64,000 bases of DNA, taken from NCBI GenBank assembly GCA_023459875.1, contig JAEWRY010000007.1, positions 62,001 to 126,000 of the forward strand, written 5' to 3'. The first letter of the stretch is position 1; each line of letters starts with the position of its first letter. The notes under the pieces are model-generated. The model was not told the DNA's origin and searched no databases. It saw only the letters and a list, made by a program, of their open reading frames with translations. A program made the position numbers and the translations under genes. This stretch comes from Bacillota bacterium. GTDB taxonomy: Bacteria > Bacillota > Clostridia > Oscillospirales > Oscillospiraceae. This document shows, piece by piece, positions 1 to 8,872 of this stretch.

Positions 1-1
1 C

Positions 2-1138
2 AATCTGAAAGATCTGCAGACCAGCCTGGCCACCATGAAGACGGTGCTCAGTGCGCTTTCGCAAAGCAGCCTTTCTTCTATCGACGAGGTTACATTGGAT
101 GGCCATTCGGTCGATGAACTCGCTCAAGCCCTAACCACTGCGGAAAGCCAGCACGAAAACTACGAAGAGTATCTCTCCTACAATAACCTGTCGGAGAGCG
201 ACCTCAGTTTTCTGGATTACCTGGGCGGGTCCAGCAGCCCGTACGCCGGTCTCGCCACTGTTTATGCGGAAAAGGATGCGATCCAGCAGGCGGAGACTAT
301 CAACAGTCTCATCAGTCAGGTAAACACCAGCATCGGGAAGCTCAATCAGATGAGCGCCGCGCTGTCTTCCCCCACCTCATCCCTGCTGACGGGATTGGGC
401 AGCCTCTGCGCTTCGCTGGGTAACGACGGGCTCGGCGGGGATTTGCAGGATCTGACCTCCCTGCTCTCCCAGATTATGGGCTTATGCCAGGACTATCAGG
501 TGGAGAATATAGCGGAGAACCTTCTGGATGACGCGGAGACCATCGGCACCATCACTGCGGACGCGACCAAAAATCTGGACACCTCCCTCGATCTCATGCA
601 GGAATTGGACGATACAATTAACAAGTATGTACCTGACGCGCAGCAGGCGCTCGCTGATGCGAAGACAACAACTAATTCCGCCGTCGTCGGCATCCGGGAC
701 ACAGTTTCCTTCTTGAGTGCCTTGGAAACTCTTCTGAAACAGAGCGGGGGGAATCTGGACACCGGTACGGAAAAGACGCTTGCCGGCCTCTCCGATTCCC
801 TCCGGCGCTCCGCCTCCGGTCTCGGCCAGACCGGCGTAATCCGCAGCGCCAAGGACGCCATTACCGCCCTCATCGACGACGAATGGAATTCCCATACGGG
901 AGGAGACAACCGGATTCTGCTGATGGATTCCTCCGCTTCTCCGGTGTCTCTCACCTCTTCGGAGAACAATTCTCCCTCCAGCATTCAGGTGATCCTCCGA
1001 AGCGAGGAAATCAAGGTTCCGGAGGAGAGCAAAGACCAGAAAACTGCGGATGAAACCTCCGGGGGCGGCACCTTCCTTGACCGCGTCGCCGCGATGTTCA
1101 GGGATTTCTGGAGCGCCATTACCGGGCTGTTTTCCTGA
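2..1138 (+). CDS. C-terminal part of a large helical surface/membrane protein (5' end outside window)
   Basis: The frame is open from the first complete codon at base 2 and reads as coding before the first ATG at 35, so the gene is probably cut by the window edge. About 378 residues are visible. They are Ser/Thr/Leu/Gln-rich and look mostly helical, with heptad-like spacing, and end in a short amphipathic stretch (FLDRVAAMFRDFWSAITG). The pattern resembles the long coiled-coil part of YhgE/Pip-type or related membrane proteins of Firmicutes, but no catalytic motif is visible and the membrane segments expected in that family would lie outside the window. A strong terminator follows at once. 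The family assignment is weak; that it is a real gene is fairly sure. Confidence 0.5.
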   Translation, partial: NLKDLQTSLATMKTVLSALSQSSLSSIDEVTLDGHSVDELAQALTTAESQHENYEEYLSYNNLSESDLSFLDYLGGSSSPYAGLATVYAEKDAIQQAETINSLISQVNTSIGKLNQMSAALSSPTSSLLTGLGSLCASLGNDGLGGDLQDLTSLLSQIMGLCQDYQVENIAENLLDDAETIGTITADATKNLDTSLDLMQELDDTINKYVPDAQQALADAKTTTNSAVVGIRDTVSFLSALETLLKQSGGNLDTGTEKTLAGLSDSLRRSASGLGQTGVIRSAKDAITALIDDEWNSHTGGDNRILLMDSSASPVSLTSSENNSPSSIQVILRSEEIKVPEESKDQKTADETSGGGTFLDRVAAMFRDFWSAITGLFS

Positions 1139-1150
1139 AGCTTTCATTAA

Positions 1151-1198
1151 TAGGAATGGAGCCGCTGCAAGGTTTGCAGCGGCTCCATTCCTATTTTT
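1151..1198. terminator. Bidirectional intrinsic terminator
   Basis: A perfect 20-bp inverted repeat (1151-1170 with 1174-1193, 3-nt loop) is followed by a T run. It sits between converging genes ending at 1138 (+) and 1197 (-) and probably serves both. Confidence 0.9.
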
Positions 1199-1931
1199 AC
1201 TTTGCTGCCTTAATATTCGCCCGGCGCAGCAGATACCAGTCGATGACGCACAGCAGCCCGGCAAGCAGCAGCCAAAACAGCACGAAATATAGCGGGGATG
1301 AAATCAGCCAGCGGAAAAAAGGTCTCAGATCCACGCCTGACTTATATACGAGGATAGGAACACCGTTAATAAGCAGCGGGATGGAAATGGCGGCGACAAC
1401 GGTCCACAGCCTGTTCAGCCGCCAAAACAACAGGGAGAAAAACATTCCCGCCAGGCAGAAGGCAACCATGATTCCCGCGTTCACCATTGCGCTTTGAACA
1501 TGCTGGCTGAAAGACAGTGTCATTTTATGAGCGCCCAAAAAAAGAAACTGATACAGGTCGGCCGTGAAGTATCTGGCATTTCCGGCGGTGAGTACCTGAG
1601 AAATGCCCGTCATCAGTTCGCCCGCCGCGGAAAGGACAACCGATACGCACACAGTGGAAAGAAGTTCGCTTACAAAAGCGGTGCGGCGGGAGACGCCAAA
1701 TTGCAGGCACAGTCTCAGATCGCTGCGGATGTTGGTGACCCCCATGACAAACAGGCAGACCGCCGCGGCAAAACCGAAGGCCGAAAAGCTGACGGTGGAC
1801 TGTTCGCTTATAGACATGGAGCTTACCATAATCACCGAGGAAATCACGGCAATCGCAAGATAAAATACGGCGGTACCCTTTAAAATGTTCGGAAACTGAT
1901 ACGAAAACGCCGGTTTTAAATTCATTTTCAT
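1197..1931 (-). CDS. ABC-2 type transporter permease
   Basis: A 244-residue integral membrane protein with about six hydrophobic segments and a short cytoplasmic loop containing a GVSRRTAF-type stretch (about residue 80), common in the permeases of small GntR-controlled ABC exporters. Its ATG overlaps the end of the ATPase gene by four bases (ATGA), so the two are translationally coupled. Together with the ATPase and the GntR gene it forms a YtrA/YtrB-type operon. Such systems are usually linked to cell-envelope stress or antimicrobial peptides. The substrate cannot be read from the sequence. Confidence 0.8.
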   Translation of the reverse strand: MKMNLKPAFSYQFPNILKGTAVFYLAIAVISSVIMVSSMSISEQSTVSFSAFGFAAAVCLFVMGVTNIRSDLRLCLQFGVSRRTAFVSELLSTVCVSVVLSAAGELMTGISQVLTAGNARYFTADLYQFLFLGAHKMTLSFSQHVQSAMVNAGIMVAFCLAGMFFSLLFWRLNRLWTVVAAISIPLLINGVPILVYKSGVDLRPFFRWLISSPLYFVLFWLLLAGLLCVIDWYLLRRANIKAAK

Positions 1932-2782
1932 TGTCTGTCTTCCTCCTCCATCAAGCTGATGAAATAATCCTGAAGATTCATACCGGAGTATTCCAGACCT
2001 TCCGGCAGTATTTCGGGCTTTCCCTGTACACAGGCAGTTTTCAGGCCGCCCAGAATATTTGAGGAAAACACGTGCTTCCCCGCTAGATAGGTATCCACCA
2101 TGCGGGCGGGTCCGGTAACGGAATACGCGTCCGCCATCAGTTCTTCACTGGGGGAATCCTTCAGGATCTTTCCGTTGCGGATGATGATCGTTTGTTCAAT
2201 GAGGTTCGCCGCCTCGGCGATCAGATGGGTGGAGAGGAGAACGGTGCAGGGATGCTCCGCGTACTTTTCCATCAGCACACGGTAGAACAGGTCTCTGTGC
2301 TGAGCATCCAGGCCAAGGACCGGCTCGTCGAACATCAGATAGGGGGTATTCGCGCTGAGACCCAGGATTAGCCGGAAGATCGACGCATAGCCTGTGGACA
2401 GCGCCTGGATTTTCTTTTTCCTGTCCAGGCCGAATTTTTCTGCGAGCTTTTCGGCATCGGCCCGGTCAAACTCCGGATAGAACAGTTCTGCTGTGTCGAA
2501 GGCACTTTTCACTTTCATGTCGTCCGGGAACAGATTCTGCTCAGCCACGAGAAATAGCTTGCTCAGCGCCGAGTCGTTATTTGCGATTGGCTCGCCGTCC
2601 ACCGTTACCATTCCCTCCGTGGGGTACTGGCGGCCGGTCAGGATGCTCAGCAGCGTTGACTTGCCCGCGCCGTTGTTGCCCAAAAGACCGTAAATTTTAT
2701 TGTCCCCAAGCGACAATGTCACATGGTCAAGGGCACGGGTATCCCCAAAATCTTTTGTTATGTTCTTTATTTCAATTGACAT
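1928..2782 (-). CDS. ABC transporter ATP-binding protein (YtrB-like)
   Basis: The cytoplasmic ATPase of the exporter, 284 residues. Walker A (GNNGAGKST) lies near residues 35-43, Walker B is YLMFDEP, and the signature loop is the variant LSTGY rather than LSGGQ. I chose the ATG at 2782 because GAGAGGG lies seven bases upstream; a TTG two codons earlier is the alternative. The start overlaps the end of the upstream GntR gene by 11 bases, which indicates co-translation. The C-terminal 70 residues beyond the ATPase core are divergent, as is common in this subfamily. Confidence 0.9.
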   Translation of the reverse strand: MSIEIKNITKDFGDTRALDHVTLSLGDNKIYGLLGNNGAGKSTLLSILTGRQYPTEGMVTVDGEPIANNDSALSKLFLVAEQNLFPDDMKVKSAFDTAELFYPEFDRADAEKLAEKFGLDRKKKIQALSTGYASIFRLILGLSANTPYLMFDEPVLGLDAQHRDLFYRVLMEKYAEHPCTVLLSTHLIAEAANLIEQTIIIRNGKILKDSPSEELMADAYSVTGPARMVDTYLAGKHVFSSNILGGLKTACVQGKPEILPEGLEYSGMNLQDYFISLMEEEDRQ

Positions 2783-3140
2783 CTTCAAACCCTCTCTTTA
2801 CCAAATCTGAAAGCTCGGAAGCGGTGAGGCCAAGATTTCTTGCCTCCCGAACCGTTTTTCTCACATAATCATAATAGAACCGGTCCCGGCGGCGGCTTAT
2901 GAGTTTTTCCCTGGCCCCTGCCGCCACGAACATCCCCAGACCTCTTTTCTTGTACAGTAGCCCAGCTTCCACAAGAAGATTGATCCCCTTGAGCGCTGTG
3001 GCGGGGTTGATTTTGTAAGTCACCGAATACTCGGTAATGGACGGCACCTGGCTTTCCTCCGGGTAGGCGCCTGATAGGATGCCTTCTTCCAACTGCTCCG
3101 CAAGCTGGAGGAAAATCGGCCGTTCGTCCTGAAAGGTCAA
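2772..3140 (-). CDS. GntR family transcriptional regulator, YtrA subfamily
   Basis: A 122-residue protein with an N-terminal winged helix (about residues 10-75; IFLQLAEQLEEGILSGAY is the typical opening) and only a short helical tail, the YtrA subfamily architecture. It is the first gene of a three-gene operon with an ABC ATPase and permease, so autoregulation of the exporter is likely. The start is TTG with GGAG nine bases upstream. The region just upstream carries repeated GTTAGT/TAACTA-like half-sites that may be its operator. Confidence 0.88.
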   Translation of the reverse strand: MTFQDERPIFLQLAEQLEEGILSGAYPEESQVPSITEYSVTYKINPATALKGINLLVEAGLLYKKRGLGMFVAAGAREKLISRRRDRFYYDYVRKTVREARNLGLTASELSDLVKRGFEDVN

Positions 3141-3159
3141 CGCAGATTTCTCCTCTCAT

Positions 3160-3203
3160 GTTAACTGGTTAGTTAGTTTAGTAATTAACCGTGCAACTAA
3201 CAT
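3160..3203 (-). promoter_or_regulatory. Candidate operator of the GntR-ABC operon
   Basis: Immediately upstream of the GntR gene, an AT-rich stretch holds a GTTAACTGGTTAGTTAG-like cluster and the separated inverted pair TTAGTT...AACTAA. GntR/YtrA regulators normally bind such inverted repeats over their own promoter. Assignment is by position only. Confidence 0.4.
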
Positions 3204-3288
3204 ATCACGGAATTCATTCCCTGTCAATCCCTATTTTAAAAATTCAGATTGTCCCGATGGGACGATTCAAAATCTCTATGGAGATAAA

Positions 3289-3330
3289 AAAGAGCCACCG
3301 CGTAAACACTTCGCGGCAGCCCTTTTCATT
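3289..3330 (-). terminator. Intrinsic terminator of the 3337-3702 gene
   Basis: Read on the minus strand, a GC-rich stem (with G-U pairs) and a nine-base loop are followed by CTTTTTT directly after the stop codon of the unknown protein gene. Confidence 0.75.
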
Positions 3331-3336
3331 TATATT

Positions 3337-3702
3337 TTATGCCTTGATTTCGTTCTGAAGCTCTATGAGCTGGTGGTTAAAGAAGATTGCGCCGGGAAGC
3401 GCTCTTCCGTTCCGGTCGCGGCCATAAAGGGTCAGCAGTATATCACCGTAACCCTGTGGATATTCGACCTGAGCAATCGTATGATGGACGCCATTGGTGG
3501 AAAGGCTCATATACTCATGGGAATGAGGATTTACGTCCCGCGAGGTGCTGCCGATATAAATGGTACTGACGCCGTTAATGTCAAACAGCTTCAGGGTGAC
3601 CGGCACAACAGAATCTGAATTGTTATATGCTTCAAGATGCCAGTTATCCAGGATTCCGTCTGCAAATTCCATATTAACAGGACCGGAAACAAAATACAGC
3701 AT
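3337..3702 (-). CDS. Hypothetical beta-rich protein
   Basis: A 121-residue protein without a signal peptide or membrane segment. Alternating hydrophobic residues, NNSD and Pro-Gly turns suggest a small beta-sandwich (for example VPVTLKLFDINGVSTIYIG). The start codon has GGAGG eleven bases upstream and a terminator follows the gene, so it is a monocistronic unit. I do not recognise the family. The composition (NNS and DING turns, few charged clusters) would fit an extracellular or spore-layer adhesive module, but this is only an impression. Confidence 0.6.
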   Translation of the reverse strand: MLYFVSGPVNMEFADGILDNWHLEAYNNSDSVVPVTLKLFDINGVSTIYIGSTSRDVNPHSHEYMSLSTNGVHHTIAQVEYPQGYGDILLTLYGRDRNGRALPGAIFFNHQLIELQNEIKA

Positions 3703-3817
3703 TGAATTCTATGCCTCCAGATAGATTTTTTGGGGTTCCATCCGAACCCAGTCTATTTTATTTTATAAAAAAACAAAATGTGACAAGTTCCAAGCCCGTG
3801 ACTTATGCTGCGTGAGG

Positions 3818-4082
3818 TAAATAATGTCCACTGAACAAATGTGATTTCCGAATCGCATTTGCCGAAAGGGCAAAAATTGCCCTTTCGGGCGGCAAAACAG
3901 CACTGTTTTACCGCTTCAGATACATTGATGACTGTCCGTTTTGATTTGCGGACAACGCCGCAAATCAAAAGTGCAAGGTTTTTGACCATAGTTGGTCAAA
4001 AACCTTGCACCTGAATAAAGCAAAAACAGTTTAGAAGCATTGATATGACTATATTTTTGCTTTATTCAACGGACATTAAATA
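3818..4082. mobile_element. MITE-like non-coding element of six consecutive hairpins
   Basis: A 253-bp segment (3824-4076) is bounded by imperfect terminal inverted repeats starting ATGTCC and flanked by a perfect 6-bp direct repeat TAAATA (3818-3823 and 4077-4082), as expected of a target-site duplication. Inside lie six adjacent hairpins: 3836-3861, 3862-3888, 3889-3914, 3939-3970, 3971-4010 (18 perfect base pairs) and 4012-4068 (15 perfect base pairs). No credible gene lies inside. It sits beside the terminator of the DUF3787 gene. Confidence 0.7.
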
Positions 4083-4083
4083 A

Positions 4084-4114
4084 ATGCCTGCGGGAAGTCG
4101 TTTCCCGCAGGCAT
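4084..4114 (-). terminator. Hairpin downstream of the DUF3787 gene
   Basis: A 13-bp perfect stem with a 5-nt loop, followed on the minus strand by TTTATTT. It is the likely terminator of the spore peptide gene. The MITE-like element lies against its T-rich tail. Confidence 0.6.
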
Positions 4115-4163
4115 ACGCTGAATTTCCACCGCTCTGTTTCCTCAAAGTTGTCTTGTAAGCAGA

Positions 4164-4316
4164 TTATTTTTCGTTTTCATCCACATATTTCTTCGCGTTG
4201 ATGGTCTGGGTCAGACTGGGATGTGCGATCCCGGAAATTTCACTCGCCGTTTCGATGTCGGACCATGCAGCGGTTGCGTGATTCTCCACCGGCCTGTTCT
4301 TCTTTTTATCCTTCAA
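4164..4316 (-). CDS. DUF3787 family small spore-surface protein
   Basis: A 50-residue peptide opening MKDKKKNRPVENHATAAWSD and ending KKYVDENEK. The ENHxTAAW motif followed by a short linker and a Y-V-D/E-E-N-E-K tail matches DUF3787, a family of tiny clostridial proteins reported at the spore surface. The start is TTG with a strong GGGAGGTGAT site; no ATG is available in frame. It lies next to the Mn catalase gene, consistent with late sporulation expression. Confidence 0.8.
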   Translation of the reverse strand: MKDKKKNRPVENHATAAWSDIETASEISGIAHPSLTQTINAKKYVDENEK

Positions 4317-4435
4317 TCAAATCACCTCCCGAAATGTTATCTCGCCGCTCGCGGAGCAGTACAAACGCTTAAAGCGGGCCGAATTCGGGTATAAATGTCT
4401 CTTTTCCCCCGTGCTCTGCCATGTTTTTGACTGAT

Positions 4436-5113
4436 TTAGGAGGGGATATTGAATCTCGGTGGTTTCGGGCTCTGCAGATTGCCGGTACTAAAGAACTGGT
4501 TGGGAGTGGACAGATTAAAGTACTTCTTGGAATCCTCCGTCACGCCCCAGTCGGCTAGGGAACCGGTCTCCTCCAGCATATTGAAAGCCTGGCGGAACAG
4601 GGTGTTGTGGGCTTCCTCCCTGTTGAGCAGAAAGTCAATAGTCTGCCGGGCGCCGCTGTCGTTCACCTGCCGGTAAAGGTACTGGTAAACCACCTTCGCC
4701 CTCTGTTCGGCTGCGATGTCGGAAATAATGTCTGCAGCGAGGTCTCCGGTTTCCTCGATATAGGTTCCGTTGAAAGGATACCCCGAGGAGTTTGCCAGGG
4801 CGGGCGTGAGTCCGGTCTGAACGGAGGCCTCGATACTGCCGGCGGTCGTTTTGGCCGCTTCCGGCTGATGCCCGTTAAAGAGATTTATCATGGTCGCTAC
4901 GATCTCCATGTGGCACAGCTCCTCGGAGGCGATGTCGAGGAACAGGTCCTTGATTCTCTCGTCCTTGATCCGGAAGCTCTGTGTCAGGTACTGCAGGGCG
5001 GCTTTCAGTTCTCCGTGGGGGCCCCCGAGCTGTTCCTGCATCATATTTGCGTAGTTCGGATTCGGGCTGTCAACCCTTACGTTATAAAGCAGCGGTTTTT
5101 CATGTTTAAACAT
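4436..5113 (-). CDS. Manganese catalase family protein (CotJC-like)
   Basis: A 225-residue ferritin-like four-helix protein predicted to dismutate hydrogen peroxide at a dimanganese site. The ligand pattern is intact: GELKAALQY, EELCHME, an acidic DIAAEQ helix and REEAHNTLF, giving the paired Glu and ExxH residues of Mn catalases. The length fits the short clostridial spore-coat catalases rather than the roughly 300-residue soluble enzymes. The start ATG at 5113 has AAGGAGA at good spacing. The C-terminus ends in a proline-rich tail (SPKPPRFNIPS). It is cotranscribed with the DUF2892 gene 13 bp upstream. Confidence 0.88.
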   Translation of the reverse strand: MFKHEKPLLYNVRVDSPNPNYANMMQEQLGGPHGELKAALQYLTQSFRIKDERIKDLFLDIASEELCHMEIVATMINLFNGHQPEAAKTTAGSIEASVQTGLTPALANSSGYPFNGTYIEETGDLAADIISDIAAEQRAKVVYQYLYRQVNDSGARQTIDFLLNREEAHNTLFRQAFNMLEETGSLADWGVTEDSKKYFNLSTPNQFFSTGNLQSPKPPRFNIPS

Positions 5114-5126
5114 TGAGCTTTCTCCT

Positions 5127-5585
5127 TTATTGTTTTTCGAGATATCCCAGCAATTTTTCAGCATCCTTAGTGTTGTGCGGAATATCCCCTCTTATTAACT
5201 TGAACGCCATTTTTTCCTGACTGATTTCCTCCGCCGTGCGCACTCCGAGTCTCCGGATAACCGGCAGGGGCGGACACCAGCCCTCCAGCGCATGCATCAG
5301 CAGGAATCCGCCAACCGCGCCGGACAGAAGAAACCAGCCGCACCTGCTGGCGCGGTAACCTCTGACAGAACAGGCCGCAACAAGCCAAGCCGCTCCCGTT
5401 TCCAGGACTCTCTCGGTATCCCATTCCTCGCCAAGCTGTTTGATTCTTTCCGAAAGCAAGTTTTTGCTGCAATTCTGATAGGCGGAAATATTCCCGACGG
5501 TTCGGTTTCTGATGGCCTCATTCACTTCGGGATCGGTATTACATGCCACTCTCTTAACCGTTGGCGGCGCGCATTTCTCATTCAT
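5127..5585 (-). CDS. DUF2892 (YgaP-like membrane) domain protein
   Basis: A 152-residue protein. An N-terminal soluble helix region (1-60) is followed by two closely spaced hydrophobic segments (about 64-100) and the motif GWCPPLPVIRRLGVRT, characteristic of DUF2892 inner-membrane proteins. The short C-terminal tail (KLIRGDI and following) is also typical. AGGAG precedes the ATG by seven bases. It is the first gene of a pair with the Mn catalase, suggesting a role at the spore or cell membrane. The biochemical function is unknown. Confidence 0.7.
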   Translation of the reverse strand: MNEKCAPPTVKRVACNTDPEVNEAIRNRTVGNISAYQNCSKNLLSERIKQLGEEWDTERVLETGAAWLVAACSVRGYRASRCGWFLLSGAVGGFLLMHALEGWCPPLPVIRRLGVRTAEEISQEKMAFKLIRGDIPHNTKDAEKLLGYLEKQ

Positions 5586-5705
5586 ATTACTGCTCCTTTG
5601 TAGTCCATTGTTTCATTCCTAGTATCCCGGTTTGGACAATAAATAATCTTGTGCATAATTTGGTATATTAAACAAGAATTACGGTCTGTGGAAAGAGGTA
5701 CAAGA

Positions 5706-8039
5706 ATGTCGGCAACGGGAGTGGGAAAGAGCGTAGTCCGCAAGGAAGCATACGACAAGGTAACCGGGCGGGCAAAATACACCGGTGATTTTTTAGCTGC
5801 CGGAATCCTTACGGCCAGACTTGTGACCAGCACCCTCGCCCACGCGGAAATCAAGTCGATCGACTTTTCCGGGGCCGCCGCTCTTCCGGGCGTCCGCGCC
5901 GTCGTCACCGGGGAATCGCTGTCTGTCTTATGTGGTCCCGCTCTTGAGGACAGGCCTCCGCTGGCGAAGAAAAAGGTAAGGTATTACGGGGAACCCGTGG
6001 CTATCATCGTAGCGGATGACGAGCGGACTGCCGCCGAGGCTGCCGTGCTCTCCAAAGTGGAGTATTCTCCTATTCCCGTCGTCTCCTCTCCCTACCAGGC
6101 GCTCTCCTGCGGCGCTCACATTCTGCATGAGGATCTGGGAAATTATAAGCTCGCCGCCCGGGATGTCTATCCCCAGCCCGGGTCCAATATCTGTGACCGC
6201 AAGCAGGTGAGAAAGGGCGACGTGGAAAAGGCGTTTTCCGAATGCTTTGAAACCGTGGAAGCCCGCTTCACCCTTCCCCAGTCCGACCATATCGCCATGG
6301 AAACGCGTGCCGCCCAGGCCGAAATCCACCCAGATGGCACCGTTTTCATCCGCTCCTCCTCCCAGTCTCCCTTTGAAATCCGTAAGGTGATCAGTAAGGC
6401 GTTCGGGCTGGTGGAGGGAAGGGTGGTCGTGGAGGTGCCTTTTGTTGGCGGGGCCTTCGGGGGGAAATCCCCCGTTCAGTTGGAGCTGCTCGCCTACCTG
6501 GCTTCCAGGGCGGTGGGGGGCAGGCCGGTCGGACTGGTCAATTCAAGGGAAAACGATATTGCCTCCTCTCCCTGCCGTATGGGGCTGGAAGCCACCGTGA
6601 AGCTCGGCGCCGCGAAAGACGGGAAGCTGAAAGCCGCCCGCCTTACCTACCTCATCGACTCGGGCGCCTATTCCGACATCGGCCCCAAGCTGGCCTCCGC
6701 GCTCATTGTGGACGGAACCGGCCCTTACCGGATCGACAACGTCTGGTGCGACGCCCTGTGCGTCTATACCAATCACCCGTATTCCACCTCCTTCCGGGGC
6801 TTTGGGCACGTATGCAGCACCTTCTGCATCGAGCGGGCGATGGACCGGCTAGCCAAGAAACTGCAAATTGATCCCATGAAATTTCGGTGGATAAACGCTC
6901 TTGTCCCGGGCGATCATTCGCCCACGCAGGTAAAGGTGACCGAGAGCAATTTCGGCAGCCTAAAAGCCTGCATTGAAAAGCTCTCTTCTCTCGCCGGCTG
7001 GACGGAAGGACAAGAGAGCAGGCGAGATGGGGAAAAGATCGTCGCTCAAGGCGTCTCCTGCTTCTGGAAAACCTCCAACTCCCCGCCCAACGCCACGGCG
7101 GGCGTTTTTATCACCTTCAACGCGGACGGAAGCGTCAACCTGAACTGCGGCTGCACAGAGATCGGCCCCGGTATGAAAACTGTCATGGCGCAGCTCCTCT
7201 CAGAAAAACTGAATATGGATATCAGCCGCATTTTCGTCAATATGGACGTTAATACGAAATACTGCCCGGAGCATTGGAAAACGGTTGCCAGCATGACGAC
7301 CCACATGGTGGGAAACGCCGTCCTGCGTGCCGCCGACGACGTGCTTAAACAATTTATCCGCCTTGGCGCCGTCGTCTTGAAATGCCCCCCGGAAAACCTG
7401 GCGGTCGGCGAGGAAAAGGTCTATCTGAAAAGCGACCCCACTGTTTTCCTGTCCTTCCGGGATTTAGTACACGGTTATGAGTATCCCAACGGCAACTCCA
7501 TCGAGGGGCAAATTCTGGGGCGCGGGAACTTTGTGATGGGTGATATCAATTATCTGGATAAGGAAACGGGCAAGGGGAAATCGGGCCCTTACTGGACTGT
7601 GGGAGCACAGGCGGTGGAAATCGAATACGACCCCCGGGAATATACCTATCGTCTTATAAAGGCGGCAACGGTGATCGACGCGGGCAAGGTACTCAATCCG
7701 TCAATGGCGGACGCCGTCATTAAGGGCGGGGTCTGCATGGGGCTGGGCCTCGCGAGCCGCGAGGCGTTTTCTTATGATCCCTGCGGAAGAGTGCTGGATA
7801 CAAGCCTGCGCACCTATAAGGTCATGCATTTCGGCCAGACGCCGCAGTATCTGGTGGGTTATGTAGAGACGCCTCAGCTGGAATCGCCCTATGGCACCAG
7901 GGGAATCGGGGAACACGGTATCCTGGGTATCCCGGCTGCCGTCGCAAATGCCCTTTCGATCGCCGCCGGGACGGAGCTGGACACGCTTCCGCTGGAGCCG
8001 GAAGTCATCTGGCGGGCAAAAACGGGAGGCATCTCATGA
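5706..8039 (+). CDS. xdhA: Xanthine dehydrogenase family protein, molybdenum-binding subunit
   Basis: The 777-residue large subunit of a molybdopterin-cytosine-dinucleotide hydroxylase that inserts water-derived oxygen into N-heterocycles or related substrates. Visible signatures are the aldehyde-oxidase opening domain, VGGAFGGKS (about residue 247), SFRGFGHV (about 363) and RGIGEHG near 733, whose Glu is at the catalytic position. The start was placed at 5706, where GAAAGAGG lies upstream. The gene overlaps the FAD subunit by four bases. The substrate is unknown; GEHG replaces the more usual GEPP. No molybdenum cofactor genes occur nearby. Confidence 0.9.
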   Translation: MSATGVGKSVVRKEAYDKVTGRAKYTGDFLAAGILTARLVTSTLAHAEIKSIDFSGAAALPGVRAVVTGESLSVLCGPALEDRPPLAKKKVRYYGEPVAIIVADDERTAAEAAVLSKVEYSPIPVVSSPYQALSCGAHILHEDLGNYKLAARDVYPQPGSNICDRKQVRKGDVEKAFSECFETVEARFTLPQSDHIAMETRAAQAEIHPDGTVFIRSSSQSPFEIRKVISKAFGLVEGRVVVEVPFVGGAFGGKSPVQLELLAYLASRAVGGRPVGLVNSRENDIASSPCRMGLEATVKLGAAKDGKLKAARLTYLIDSGAYSDIGPKLASALIVDGTGPYRIDNVWCDALCVYTNHPYSTSFRGFGHVCSTFCIERAMDRLAKKLQIDPMKFRWINALVPGDHSPTQVKVTESNFGSLKACIEKLSSLAGWTEGQESRRDGEKIVAQGVSCFWKTSNSPPNATAGVFITFNADGSVNLNCGCTEIGPGMKTVMAQLLSEKLNMDISRIFVNMDVNTKYCPEHWKTVASMTTHMVGNAVLRAADDVLKQFIRLGAVVLKCPPENLAVGEEKVYLKSDPTVFLSFRDLVHGYEYPNGNSIEGQILGRGNFVMGDINYLDKETGKGKSGPYWTVGAQAVEIEYDPREYTYRLIKAATVIDAGKVLNPSMADAVIKGGVCMGLGLASREAFSYDPCGRVLDTSLRTYKVMHFGQTPQYLVGYVETPQLESPYGTRGIGEHGILGIPAAVANALSIAAGTELDTLPLEPEVIWRAKTGGIS

Positions 8040-8872
8040 TCCCTTTTGATTTTGAATACTACAGGCCGGATACCGCCATGGAAGCGGCCGGTCTGTTCCT
8101 CCGTCTGGAGTCGGAGGGGAAAAATCCCGTCTATTACGGCGGCGGCAGCGAGCTGATCAGCATGGCGCGGGTGGGGAATCTGACCTGCGGGGCCGTCATC
8201 GATCTCAAGGGCATTCCAGAGAGCCGGAAGATGGAATCAGGCGGAGATACTCTGTATCTGGGTTCCATGCTCACGCTCTCGGAACTCTGTGAGGCAAATC
8301 CGTTCCCGCTTCTCACCAAGTGTGCGGGCAGAATCGCCGATCACACTATGCAGTGCAGGATCACGCTGGGAGGCAACCTGGCTTCCTCCATCTACTACCG
8401 CGAAACCGCCCTTGCCCTGCTCGTCGCCGACGCCTTCGTCACGGCATGCGGTCCGGGGGGGATTCGAAGCGTTCCGTTTTCCGACGTGTTCGGGGAGGGT
8501 CTCCGGCTGCAAAAAGGAGAATTCATCTTGTCGGCCGCAGTGGAAAAGCGCTTTCTCACTGTTCCCTACTTTCATGTCAAAAAAACGAGAAATGAAAAAA
8601 TCGACTATCCCCTTCTCACCGCAGCCGGGCTTAAAACTGACGGCAAACTCCGGCTGGCTCTCTCCGGTCTCTGCCCTTATCCATTCCGAAACAAGGAAGT
8701 GGAAGCGATTTTAAACGACGGCGATCTGAATTTTGAGGCCCGTGCCGAGAAAATTTTAAAACTCCTGTCCGAAATTATTTTCGGTGATTTTTACGGCTCG
8801 GCCGAATTCCGGAAATTCGTTCTTAAGAATACAATCAGCACTATTTTGTCTGTGATGAAGGACTGTGAATGA
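8036..8872 (+). CDS. xdhB: Xanthine dehydrogenase family protein, FAD-binding subunit
   Basis: The 278-residue middle subunit, which carries FAD and passes electrons to the final acceptor. The FAD_binding_5 motifs are present: YYGGGSELI near residue 36 and ITLGGNLASSI near 115. A CO_deh_flav_C-type C-terminal domain follows. The ATGA overlaps with both neighbours show tight translational coupling. The central sequence ETALALLVADA is typical of the family. Length is normal. Confidence 0.9.
   Translation: MIPFDFEYYRPDTAMEAAGLFLRLESEGKNPVYYGGGSELISMARVGNLTCGAVIDLKGIPESRKMESGGDTLYLGSMLTLSELCEANPFPLLTKCAGRIADHTMQCRITLGGNLASSIYYRETALALLVADAFVTACGPGGIRSVPFSDVFGEGLRLQKGEFILSAAVEKRFLTVPYFHVKKTRNEKIDYPLLTAAGLKTDGKLRLALSGLCPYPFRNKEVEAILNDGDLNFEARAEKILKLLSEIIFGDFYGSAEFRKFVLKNTISTILSVMKDCE

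Noticed and set aside
3753..3989. 78-codon frame across the hairpin element
   Set aside because: It runs through several palindromes of the MITE-like element, lacks a ribosome binding site, and its sense is not conserved-looking.
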